Part shown: positions 41,101 to 54,174 of the stretch, in pieces
Layout of the letters: every line of letters starts with the position of its first letter
Numbering within the stretch: the stretch's first letter is position 1
Assembly (NCBI GenBank): GCA_958298945.1
Contig: OY282608.1
Location: forward strand, 20,623,933 to 20,687,932
DNA from: Atherix ibis
Taxonomy: Eukaryota; Arthropoda; Insecta; Diptera; Athericidae
Length of the DNA stretch: 64,000 nucleotides
Direction: 5' to 3'
Translations under genes and position numbers: made by a program
The notes under the pieces: model-generated
Database searches by the model: none
Seen by the model: the letters and a program-made list of their open reading frames with translations, nothing else
What the model was told of the DNA's origin: nothing

Positions 41101-43040
41101 AACAAACTAAGTAGCCAACAAGCCAACAAACCAACAAACCAACAAGCCAACAAGCCAACAAACCAACAAACCAACAAGCCAACAAACCAACATACCAACA
41201 AACCAAAAAACCAACAAACCAACAAACCAACAAACCAACAAACCAACAAACCAACAAGCCAACAAACCAACAAACCAACAAACCAACAAACCAACAAACC
41301 AAGTAACCAAAAAGCAAACAAACTCACAAACCAACAAGCCAACAAGCCAACAAACCAACAAGCCATTAAACCAATAAACCAATAAACCAACAAAGCAACA
41401 AGCCAACAAGCCAACAAACCAACAAACCAACAAGCCAACAAACCAACAAACCAACAAGCCAACAAGCCAACAAACCAACAAACCAACAAGCCAACAAACC
41501 AACAAACCAACAAGCCAACAAACCAACATACCAACAAACCAAGAAACCAACAAACCAACAAAACAACAAACCAACAAACCAACAAACCAACAAACTAACA
41601 AACCAATAAACCAAAAAACCAACAAACTACAAGCCTACAAGCCAACAAACCAACAAACTAACAAACCAACAAACGAACTAACCAAGAAACCAACAAGCCA
41701 ACAAGCCAACAAACCAACAAACCAACAAACCAACAAGCCAACAAACCAACAAACCAACAAGCCAACAAACCAACAAACCAACAAACCAACATGCCAACAA
41801 ACCAACAAACTAAGTAACCAACAAATCAACAAACCAACAAACTAACAAACTAACAAACGAACTAACCAACAAACTAACAAGCCAACAAGCCAACAAACCA
41901 ACAAACCAACAAACTAAGTAACCAACAAGCCAACAAACCAACAAACCAACAAGCCAATAAGCCAACAAACCAACAAACCAACAAGCCAACAAACCAACAA
42001 ACCAACAAACCAAAAAACCAACAAACCAAGAAACCAACAAACCAACAAACCAACAAACCAACAAGCCAACAAGCCAACAAACCAACAAACCAACAAACCA
42101 ACAAACCAACAAGCCAACAAACCAACAAGCCAAGAAACTAACAAACCAACAAACCAAGTAACCAAAAAGCCAACAAACTAACAAACCAACAAGCCAACAA
42201 GCCTACAAACCAACAAACCAACAAACCAACAAGCCAACAAGCCAACAAACCAACAAACCAACAAGCTAACAAACCAACAAACCAACAAGCCAACAAACCA
42301 ACAAACCAACAAACCAACAAGCCAACAAGCCAAGAAACCAACAAGCCAACAAACCAACAAGCCAACAAACCAACAAACCAACAAACCAAGTAACCAAAAA
42401 GCCAACAAACTAACAAACCAACAAACCAACAAACCAACAAACCAACATACCAACAAAGCAACAAGCCAACAAGCCAACAAACCAACAAACCAACAAGCCA
42501 ACAAACTAACAAACCAGTAAGCCAACAAGCCAATAAACCAACAAACCAACAAACCAACAAGCCAACAAACCAACAAACCAAAAAACTCACAAACCAACAA
42601 GCCAACAAGCCAACAAACCAACAAGCCAACAAACCAATAAACCAACAAAGCAACAAGCCAACAAGCCAACAAACCAACAAACCAACAAGCCAACAAACCA
42701 ACAAACCAACAAACCAAGTAACCAAAAAGCCAACAAACTAACAAACCAACAAGCTAACTAGCCAACAAACCAACAAACCAACAAACCAACAAACCAACAG
42801 ACCAACAAACCAACAAACCAATAAACCAAAAAACCAACAAATCAACAAGCCAACGAGCCAACAAACCAACAAACTAACAAACCAACAAACGAACTAACCA
42901 ACAAACCAACAAGCCAACAAGCCAACAAACCAACAAGCCAACAAACCAACAAACCAACAAACTAACAAACCAACAAGCCAACAAACCAATAACCAACAAA
43001 ACAACAAACCAACATGCCAACAAACCAACAAACTAAGTAA
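41101..43040. repeat. 2,062-bp tandem pair, second copy
   Basis: Direct repeat of the preceding block with 16-bp and 64-bp differences in register (two and eight octamers). A partial third copy lies near 45.4-47.3 kb: the CTACAAGCCTAC anchor reappears there as CCACAAGCCTAC at 45767, 4,140 bp further on. Confidence 0.83.
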
Positions 43041-46000
43041 CCAACAAGCCAACAAACCAACAAACTAACAAACCAACAAACGAACTAACCAACAAACCAA
43101 CAAGCCAACAAGCCAACAAACCAACAAACCAACAAACCAACAAACCAACAAACTAAGTAGCCAACAAGCCAACAAACCAACAAACCAACAAGCCAACAAG
43201 CCAACAAGCCAACAAACCAACAAACCAATAACCAACAAGCCAACAAACCAACAAACCCACAAGCCAACAAGCCAACAAACCAGCAAACCCACAAGCCAAC
43301 AAACCAACAAACCAACAAACCAAAAAACCAACAAACCAACACACCAACAAACCAGCAAACCAATAAACCAACAAACCAACAAAACAACAAGCCAACAAGC
43401 CAACAAACCAACAAACCAACAAACCAACAAGCCAACAAACCAATAAGCCAACAAACCAACAAACCAACAAACCAACAAACCAAGTAACCAAAAAGCCAAC
43501 AAACTAACAAACCAACAAGCCAACAAGCCAATAAACCAACAAACCAACAAAGGAACAAGCCAACAAACCAACAAACCAACAAACCAACAAGCCAACAAAC
43601 CAACAAACCAACAAGCCAACAAGCCAACAAACCAATAAACAAACAAACCAACAAGCCAACAAACCAACAAACCAACAAGCCAACAAACCAACAAACCAAC
43701 AAACCAACAAACCAACAAGCCAACAAGCCAACAAACCAACAAACCAAGTAACCAAAAAGCCAACAAACTAACAAACCAACAAGCAAACAAACCAACAAAC
43801 CAACAAAGCAACAAGCCAAAAAGCCAACAAGCCAACAAGCCACACACCACCAAACCAACAAACCAAGTAACCAACAAACCAACAAACCGTCAAACGAACA
43901 AAGCAACAAACCAACGAACCAACAAGCCAACAAAATAACAAACCAATTAACAAAAAGTCCAACAAACTAACAAACCAACAACCCAACAAACCAACAAGCC
44001 AACAAACCAACAAACCAACAAGCCAACAAACCAACAAACCAAAAAACCAACAAACCAACAAACCAACAAACCTACAAACCAACAAACCAACAAACCAACA
44101 AGCCAACAAACCAACAAACCAACAAACCAACAAACCAAGTAACCAAAAAGCCAACAAACTCACAAACCAACAAGCCAACAAGCCAACAAACCAACAAGCC
44201 AACAAACCAACAAACCAACATGCCAACAAACCAACAAACCAACAAGCCAACAAGCCAACAAACCAACAAACCAACAAACCAAGTAACCAAAAAGCCAACA
44301 AGCTAACAAACCAACAAGCCACCAAGACAACAAACCAACAAACCAACAAACCAACAAACCAACAAACCAACAAACCAATAAACCAAAAAACCAACAAACC
44401 AGCAAGCCAACAAGCCAACAAACCAACAATCTAACAAACCAACAAACAAACTAACCAACAAACAAACAAGCCAACAAGCCAACAAGCCAACAAACCAACA
44501 AACCAACACACCAACAAACCAACAAACTAACAAACTAACAAACCAACAAACCAACAAACCAACAAACCAACAAGCCAACAAACTAACAAACCAATAAACC
44601 AACATGCCAACAAACCAACAAACTAAGTAACCAACAAGCCAACAAACCAACAAACTAACAAACCAACAAACGAACTAACCAACAAACTAACAAGCCAACA
44701 AGCCAACAAACCAACAAACCAACAAACCAACAAACTAAGTAACCAACAAGCCCACAAACTAACAAACCAACAAGCCAACAAGCCAAGAAACCAACAAACC
44801 AACAAGCCAACAAACCAACAAACCAACAAACCAAAAAACCAACAAACCAACAAACCAACAAACCAACAAACCAACAAACCAATAAACCAACAAGCCACCA
44901 AGCCAACAAACCAACAAACCAACAAGCCAACAAGCCAACAAACGAAGAAGCCAACAAACCAACAAACCAACAAACCAAGTAACCAAAAAGCCAACAAACT
45001 AACAAACGAACAAGCCAACAAGCCTACAAACCAACAAACCAAAAAAGCAACAAGCCAACAAGCCAACAAACCAACAAACCAACAAGCCAACAAACCAACA
45101 AACCAACAAGCCAACAAGCCAACAAACCAACAAACCAACAAACCAACAAGCCAACAAACCAACAAACCAACAAGCCAATAAACCAACAAACCAACAAACC
45201 AACAAACCAACAAGCCAACAAGCCAACAAACCAACAAGCCAACAAGCCAACAAGCCAACAAACCAACAAACCAACAAACCAAGTAACCAAAAAGCCAACA
45301 AACTAACAAACCAACAAGCCAACAAGCCAACAAACCAACAAACCAACAAACCAGCAAGCCAACAAACCAATAAACCAACAAACCAACAAACCAACAACCC
45401 AACAAACCAACAAACCAACAAACCAACAAACTAACAAACCAACAAACCAACAAACCAAGTAACCAAAAAGCCAACAAACTCACAAACCAACAAGCCAACA
45501 AGCCAACAAACCAACAAGCCATTAAACCAATAAACCAACAAAGCAACAAGCCAACAAGCCAACAAACCAACAAACCAACAAGCCAACAAACCAACAAACC
45601 AACAAGCCAACAAGTCAACAAACCAACAAACAAACAAACCAAGTAACCAAAAAGCCAACAAACTAACAAACGAACAAGCCAACAAGACAACAAACCAACA
45701 AACCAACAAACCAACAAACCAACAAACCAACAAACTAACAAACCAATAAACCAAAAAACCAACAAACCACAAGCCTACAAGCCAACAAACCAACAAACTA
45801 ACAAACCAACAAACGAACTAACCAAGAAACCAACAAGCCAACAAGCCAACAAACCAACAAACCAACAAACCAACAAGCCAACAAACCAACAAACCAACAA
45901 GCCAACAAACCAACAAACCAACAAACCAACATGCCAACAAACCAACAAACTAAGTAACCAACAAATCAACAAACCAACAAACTAACAAACTAACAAACGA

Positions 46001-47280
46001 ACTAACCAACAAACTAACAAGCCAACAAGCCAACAAACCAACAAACCAACAAACCAACAAACTAAGTAACCAACAAGCCAACAAACCAACAAACCAACAA
46101 ACCAACAAGCCAACAAGCCAACAAACCAACAAACCAACAAGCCAACAAACCAGCAAACCAACAAACCAAAAAACCAACAAACCAATAAACCAACAAACCA
46201 ACAAACCAACAAACCAACAAGCCAACAAGCCGACAAACCAACAAACCAACAAACCAACAAGCCAACAAACCAACAAGCCAACAAACTAACAAACCAACAA
46301 ACCAAGTAACCAAAAAGCCAACAAACTAACAAACCAACAAGCCAAGAAGCCTACAAACCAACAAACCAACAAAGCAACAAGCCAACAAACCAAAAAAACC
46401 AACAAACCAACAAGCCAACAAACCAACAAACCAACAAGCCAACAAGCCAACAAACCAACAAACCAACAAACCAACAAGCCAACAAACCAACAAACCAACA
46501 AGCCAACAAACCAACAAACCAACAAACCAACAAGCCAAGAAACCAACAAGCCAACAAACCAACAAGCCAACAAACCAACAAACCAACAAACCAAGTAACC
46601 AAAAAGCCAACAAACTAACAAACCAACAAGCCAACAAGCCAACAAACCAACAAACCAACAAAGCAACAAGCCAACAAGCCAACAAACCAACAAACCAACA
46701 AGCCAACAAACTAACAAACCAATAAGCCAACAAGCCAATAAACCAACAAACCAACAAACCAACAAGCCAACAAACCAACAAACCAAAAAACTCACAAACC
46801 AACAAGCCAACAAGCCAACAAACCAACAAGCCAACAAACCAATAAACCAACAAAGCAACAAGTAAACAAGCCAACAAACCAACAAACCAACAAGCCAGCA
46901 AACCAACAAACCAACAAGCCAACAAGCCAACAAACCAACAAACCAACAAACCAAGTAACCAAAAATCCAACAAACTAACAAACCAACAAGCTAACAAGCC
47001 AACAAACCAACAAACCAACAAACCAACAAACCAACAAACCAACAAACCAACAAACCAATAAACCAAAAAAACAACAAATCAACAAGCCAACAAGCCAACA
47101 AGCCAACAAACCAACAAACTAACAAACCAACAAACGAACTAACCAACAAACCAACAAGCCAACAAGCCAACAAACCAACAAGCCAACAAACCAACAAACC
47201 AACAAACCAACAAGCCAACAAACCAACAATCCAACAAGCCAACTAACCAACAAAACAACAAACCAACATGCCAACAAACC
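43041..47280. repeat. Region E, first copy of the 4.1-4.4-kb HOR
   Basis: CCGTCAAACGAAC at 43887 recurs at 47998 (4,111 bp). Frames near 44,072-44,303 recur at an offset of 4,367, and ACGAAGAAG at 44942 recurs at 49285 (4,343). Drift of the offset by multiples of 8 shows whole-unit gains and losses. The block contains the partial third copy of the 2,062-bp unit near 45.4-47.3 kb. Confidence 0.8.
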
Positions 47281-50200
47281 AACAAACTAAGTAACCAACA
47301 AGCCAACAAACCAACAAACTAACAAACCAACAAACGAACTAACCAACAAACCAACAAGCCAACAAGCCAACAAACCAACAAACCAACAAACCAACAAACT
47401 AAGTAGCCAACAAGCCAACAAACCAACAAACCAACAAGCCAACAAGCCAACAAACCAACAAACCAATAACCAACAAGCCAACAAACCAACAAACCAACAA
47501 GCCAACAAGCCAACAAACCAACAAACCCACAAGCCAACAAACCAACAAACCAACAAACCAAAAAACCAACAAACCAACACACCAACAAACCAAGTAACCA
47601 AAAAGCCAACAAACTAATAAACCAACAAGCCAACAAGCCAATAAACCAACAAACCAACAAAGCAACAAGCCAACAAGCCAACAAACCAACAAACCAACAA
47701 GCCAACAAACCAACAAACCAACAAGCCAACAAGCCAACAAACCAACAAACCAACAAACCAACAAGCCAACAAACCAACAAACCAGCAAGCCAACAAACCA
47801 ACAAACCAACAAACCAACAAACCAACAAGCCAACAAGCCAACAAACCAACAAACCAAGTAACCAAAAAGCCAACAAACTAACAAACCAACAAGCAAACAA
47901 ACCAACAAACCAACAAAGCAACAAGCCAAAAAGCCAACAAGCCAACAAGCCAATAAACCACCAAACCAACAAACCAAGTAACCAACAAACCAACAAACCG
48001 TCAAACGAACAAAGCAACAAACCAACAAGCCAACAAGCCAACAAAATAACAAACCAAGTAACCAAAAAGCCAACAAACTAACAAACCAACAACCCAACAA
48101 ACCAACAAGCCAACAAATCAACAAACCAACAAGCCAACAAACCAACAAACCAAAAAACCAACAAACCAACAAACCAACAAACCAACAAACCAACAAGCCA
48201 ACAAGCCAACAAACCAACAAACCAACAAACCAACAAGCCAACAAACCAACAAACCAAAAAACCAACAAACCAACAAACCAACAAGCCAACAAGCCAACAA
48301 ACCAACAAACCAACAAACTAAGTAGCCAACAAGCCAACAAACCAACAAACCAACAAGCCAACAAGCCAACAAACCAACAAACCAACAAGCCAACAAACCA
48401 ACATACCAACAAACCAAAAAACCAACAAACCAACAAACCTACAAACCAACAAACCAACAAACCAACAAGCCAACAAACCAACAAACCAACAAACCAACAA
48501 ACCAAGTAACCAAAAAGCCAACAAACTCACAAACCAACAAGCCAACAAGCCAACAAACAAACAAGCCAACAAACCAACAAACCAACATGCCAACAAACCA
48601 ACAAACCAACAAGCCAACAAGCCAACAAACCAACAAACCAACAAACCAAGTAACCAAAAAGCCAACAAGCTAACAAACCAACAAGCCAACAAGACAACAA
48701 ACCAACAAACCAACAAACCAACAAACCAACAAACCAACAAACCAATAAACCAAAAAACCAACAAACCAGCAAGCCAACAAGCCACCAAACCAAAAAACTA
48801 ACAAACCAACAAACGAACTAACCAACAAACAAACAAGCCAACAAACCAACAAACCAACAAACTAACAAACTAACAAACCAACAAACCAACAAACCAACAA
48901 ACCAACAAGCCAACAAGCCAACAAACCAACAAACCAACAAACCAACATGCCAACAAACCAACAAACTAAGTAACCAACAAGCCAACAAACCAACAAACTA
49001 ACAAACCAACAAACGAACTAACCAACAAACTAACAAGCCAACAAGCCAACAAACCAACAAACCAACAAACCAACAAACCAACAAACTAAGTAACCAACAA
49101 GCCAACAAACTAACAAACCAACAAGCCAACAAGCCAAGAAACCAACAAACCAACAAGCCAACAAACCAACAAACCAACAAACCAAAAAACCAACAAACCA
49201 ACAAACCAACAAACCAACAAACCAACAAACCAACAAGCCACCAAGCCAACAAACCAACAAACCAACAAACCAACAAGCCAACAAACGAAGAAGCCAACAA
49301 ACCAACAAACCAACAAACCAAGTAACCAAAAAGCCAAGAAACTAACAAACGAACAAGCCAACAAGCCTACAAACCAACAAACCAACAAAGCAACAAGCCA
49401 ACAAGCCAACAAACCAACAAACCAACAAGCCAACAAACCAACAAGCCAACAAACCAACAAACCAACAAGCCAACAAACCAACAAACCAACAAACCAACAA
49501 ACCAACAAGCCAACAAGCCAACAAACCAACAAGCCAACAAGCCAACAAGCCAACAAACCAACAAACCAACAAACCAAGTAACCAAAAAGCCAACAAACTA
49601 ACAAACCAACAAGCCAACAAGCCAACAAACCAACAAACCAACAAACCAGCAAGCCAACAAACCAATAAACCAACAAACCAACAAACCAACAAGCCAACAA
49701 ACCAACAAACCAACAAACCAAAAAACTCACAAACCAACAAGCCAACAAGCCAACAAACCAACAAGCCAACAAACCAATAAACCAACAAAGCAACAAGCCA
49801 ACAAGCCAACAAACCAACAAACCAACAAGCTAACAAACCAACAAACCAACAAGCCAACAAGCCAACAAACCAACAAACCAACAAACCAAGTAACCAAAAA
49901 GTCAACAAACTAACAAACCAACAAGCCAACAAGCCAACAAACCAACAAACCAACAAACCAACAAACCAACAAACCAACAAACCAACAAACCAACAAACCA
50001 ACAAACCAACAAACCAACAAGCCAACAAGCCAACAAACCAACAAACCAACAAACCAACAAACCGACAAACCAACAAACTAACAAACCAACAAGCCAACAA
50101 ACCAAAAAACCATCAAGCCAACAAACCAACAAACCAACAAACCAACAAACCAACAAGCCAACAAACCAACAAACTAAGTAACCAACAAACAAACAAGCTA

Positions 50201-51480
50201 ACAAGCCAACAAGCCAACAAACCAACAAACCCACAAACCAACAAACCAACAAACTAACAAACTAACAAACCAACAAATTAACAAACCAACTAACCAACAA
50301 GCCAACAAACCAATAAACCAACAAACCAACATGCCAACAAACCAACAAACTAAGTAACCAACAAGCCAACAAACCAACAAACTAACAAACCAACAAACGA
50401 ACTAACCAACAAACTAACAAGCCAACAAGCCAACAAACCAACAAACCAACAAACCAACAAACCAACAAACTAAGTAACCAACAAGCCAACAAACTAACAA
50501 ACCAACAAGCCAACAAGCCAAGAAACCAACAAACCAACAAGCCAACAAACCAACAAACCAACAAACCAAAAAACCAACAAACCAACAAACCAACAAACCA
50601 ACAAACCAACAAACCAACAAGCCACCAAGCCAACAAACCAACAAACCAACAAACCAACAAGCCAACAAACGAAGAAGCCAACAAACCAACAAACCAACAA
50701 ACCAAGTAACCAAAAAGCCAACAAACTAACAAACGAACAAGCCAACAAGCCTACAAACCAACAAACCAACAAAGCAACAAGCCAATAAGCCAACAAACCA
50801 ACAAACCAACAAGCCAACAAACCAACAAGCCAACAAACCAACAAACCAACAAGCCAACAAACTAACAAACCAACAAACCAACAAACCAACAAGCCAACAA
50901 GCCAACAAACCAACAAGCCAACAAGCCAACAAGCCAACAAACCAACAAACCAACAAACCAAGTAACCAAAAAGCCAACAAACTAACAAACCAACAAGCCA
51001 ACAAGCCAACAAACCAACAAACCAACAAACCAGCAAGCCAACAAACCAATAAACCAACAAACCAACAAACCAACAAGCCAACAAACCAACAAACCAACAA
51101 ACCAAAAAACTCACAAACCAACAAGCCAACAAGCCAACAAACCAACAAGCCAACAAACCAAGTAACCAAAAAGTCAACAAACTAACAAACCAACAAGCCA
51201 ACAAGCCAACAAACCAACAAACCAACAAACCAACAAACCAACAAACCAACAAACCAACAAACCAACAAACCAACAAACCAACAAACCAACAAACCAACAA
51301 ACCAACAAGCCAACAAGCCAACAAACCAACAAACCAACAAACCAACAAACCGACAAACCAACAAACTAACAAACCAACAAGCCAACAAACCAAAAAACCA
51401 TCAAGCCAACAAACCAACAAACCAACAAACCAACAAACCAACAAGCCAACAAGCCAACAAACCAACAAACTAAGTAACCA
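47281..51480. repeat. Region E, second copy of the 4.1-4.4-kb HOR
   Basis: Repeats the order of markers of the preceding block (CCGTC cassette, CATGCC, CCACCAAGCC, ACGAAGAAG), but its right part is itself expanded by 1.3-1.4-kb tandem units. The shared order supports duplication rather than chance. Confidence 0.76.
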
Positions 51481-52300
51481 ACAAACAAACAAGCCAACAA
51501 GCCAACAAGCCAACAAAAAAACAAACCAACAAACCAACAAACCAACAAACTAACATACTAACAAACCAACAAATTAACAAACCAACAAACCAACAAGCCA
51601 ACAAACCAACAGACCAACAAACCAACATGCCAACAACCCAACAAACTAAGTAACCAACAAGCCAACAAACCAACAAACTAACAAACCAACAAACGAACTA
51701 ACCAACAAACTAACAAGCCAACAAGCCAACAAACCAACAAACCAACAAACCAACAAACCAACAAACTAAGTAACCAACAAGCCAACAAACTAACAAACCA
51801 ACAAGCCAACAAGCCAAGAAACCAGCAAACCAACAAGCCAACAAACCAACAAACCAACAAACCAAAAAACCAACAAACCAACAAACCAACAAACCAACAA
51901 ACCAACAAGCCACCAAGCCAACAAACCAACAAACCAACAAACCAACAAGCCAACAAACGAAGAAGCCAACAAACCAACAAACCAACAAACCAAGTAACCA
52001 AAAAGCCAACAAACTAACAAACGAACTAGCCAACAAGCCTACAAACCAACAAACCAACAAAGCAACAAGCCAACAAGCCAACAAACCAACAAACCAACAA
52101 GCCAACAAGCCAACAAACCAACAAACCGACAACCCAACAAGCCAACAAACCAACAAACCAACAAGCCAACAAACCAACAAACCAACAAACCAACAAACCA
52201 ACAAGCCAATAAGCCAACAAACCAACAAGCCAACAAGCCAACAAGCCAACAAGCCAACAAACCAACAAACCAACAAACCAAGTAACCAAAAAGCCAACAA
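48960..52300. repeat. 1,384/1,288-bp tandem HOR triplet
   Basis: ACGAAGAAGCC begins at 49285, 50669 and 51957, steps of 1,384 and 1,288 bp; a fourth, older copy is at 44942. The steps differ by 96 bp (12 octamers). Each copy carries AAACTAAGTAACC, AAGCCAAGAAACC, GCCACCAAGCC and ACGAAGAAG in that order. Confidence 0.86.
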
Positions 52301-52829
52301 ACTAACAAACCAACAAACCAACAAGCCAACAAACCAACAAACCAACAAACCAACAAGCCAACAAACCAATAAACCAACAAACCAACAAACCTATAAGCCA
52401 ACAAACCAACAAACCAAAAAACTCACAAAACAACAAGCCAACAAGCCAACAAACCAACAAGCCAACAAACCAATAAACCAACAAAGCAATAAGCCAACAA
52501 GCCAACAAACCAACAAACCAACAAGCCAACAAACCAACAAACCAACAAGCCAACAAGCCAACAAACCAACAAACCAACAAACCAACAAACCAAGTAACCA
52601 AAAAGTCAACAAACTAACAAACCAACAAGCCAACAAACCAACAAACCAACAAACCAACAAACCAACAAACCAACAAACCAACAAACCAACAAACTAACAA
52701 ACCAACAAGACAACAAACCAAAAAACCAACAAGCCAACAAACCAACAAACCAACAAACCAACATGCCAACAAACCAACAAACTAAGTAACCAACAAGCCA
52801 ACAAACCAACAAACTAACAAACCAACAAA

Positions 52830-52835
52830 AGATCT
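52830..52835. other. Singleton AGATCT word
   Basis: The expected cassette word AAACGAACTAACC is replaced here by AAAAGATCTAACC, giving a palindromic AGATCT. I saw no other AGATCT in the window, so it is a private mutation useful as a unique anchor inside the array. Confidence 0.8.
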
Positions 52836-53972
52836 AACCAACAAACCAACAAACCAAAAAACCAACAAACCAACAAACCAACAAAATAACAAACCAACAA
52901 ACCAACAAGCCAGCAAACCAATAAACCAAAAAACCAAGTAACCAAAAAGCCAACAAATAACAAACCAACAAGCCAACAAGCCAACAAACCAACAAACCAA
53001 CAAAGCAACAAGCCAACAAGCCAACAAACCAACAAACCAACAAGCCAACAAACCAACAAACCAACAAGCCAACAAGCCAACAATCCAACAAACCAACAAA
53101 CCAACAAGCCACCAAACCAACAAACCAACCAGCCAACAAACCAACCAACCAACAAACCAACAAACCAACAAGTCAACAAGCCAACAAACCAACAAGCCAA
53201 CAAACCAAGAAGCCAACAAACCAACAAACCAACAAACCAAGTAAACAAAAAGCCAACAAACTAACAAACCAACAAGCCAACAAGCCAACAAACCAACAAA
53301 CCAACAAAGCAACAAGCCAACAAGCCAACAAACCAACAAACCAACAAGCCAACAAGCCAACAAACCAACAAACCAACAAACCAACAAGCCAACAAGCCAA
53401 CAAACCAACAAACCAACAAACCAACAAACCAACAAGCCAACAAACCAACAAATCAAAAAACCGACAAGCCAACCAACCAACAAGCTAACAAGCCAACAAA
53501 CCAACAAACCAACAAGCCAACAAACCAACAAACCAACAAGCCAACAAACCAACAAACCAACAAGCCAACAAGCCAACAAACCAACAAACCAACAAGCCAA
53601 CAAACCAACATACCAACAAACCAAAAACCCAACAAACCAACAAACCAACAAACCAACAAACCAACAAACCAACAAACCAACAAGCCAACAAACCAACAAA
53701 CCAACTAACCAACAAACCAAGTAACCAAAAAGCCAACAAACTCAGAAACCAACAAGCCAACAAGCCAATAAACCAACAAGCCAACAAACCAACAAACCAA
53801 CAAAGCAACAAGCCAACAAGCCAACAAACCAACAAACCAACAAACCAAAATGCCAACAAACTAAGTAACCAACAAGCCAACAAACCAACAAACCAACAAG
53901 CAAACAAGCCAACAAACCAACAAACCAACAAACCAACAAACCAACAAACCAAGTAACCAACAAACCAACAAA

Positions 53973-54174
53973 CCATCAAACGAACAAAGCAACAAACCAA
54001 CAAACCAACAAACCAACAAGCCAACAAACCAAGAAACAAATAAACCAACAAACAAATAAACTAAGTAACCAAAAAGCCAACAAACCAACAAACCAACAAG
54101 CCAACAAGCCAACAAACCATCAAACCAACAAACCAAGTAACCAACAAACCAACAAACCATCAAACGAACAAAGC
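53973..54174. repeat. 184-bp tandem step with paired CCATC cassettes
   Basis: CCATCAAACGAACAAAGC begins at 53973 and again at 54157, 184 bp (23 octamers) apart. Both are preceded by AAGTAACC and two canonical octamers. This is the shortest spacing of this cassette in the window. Confidence 0.85.
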
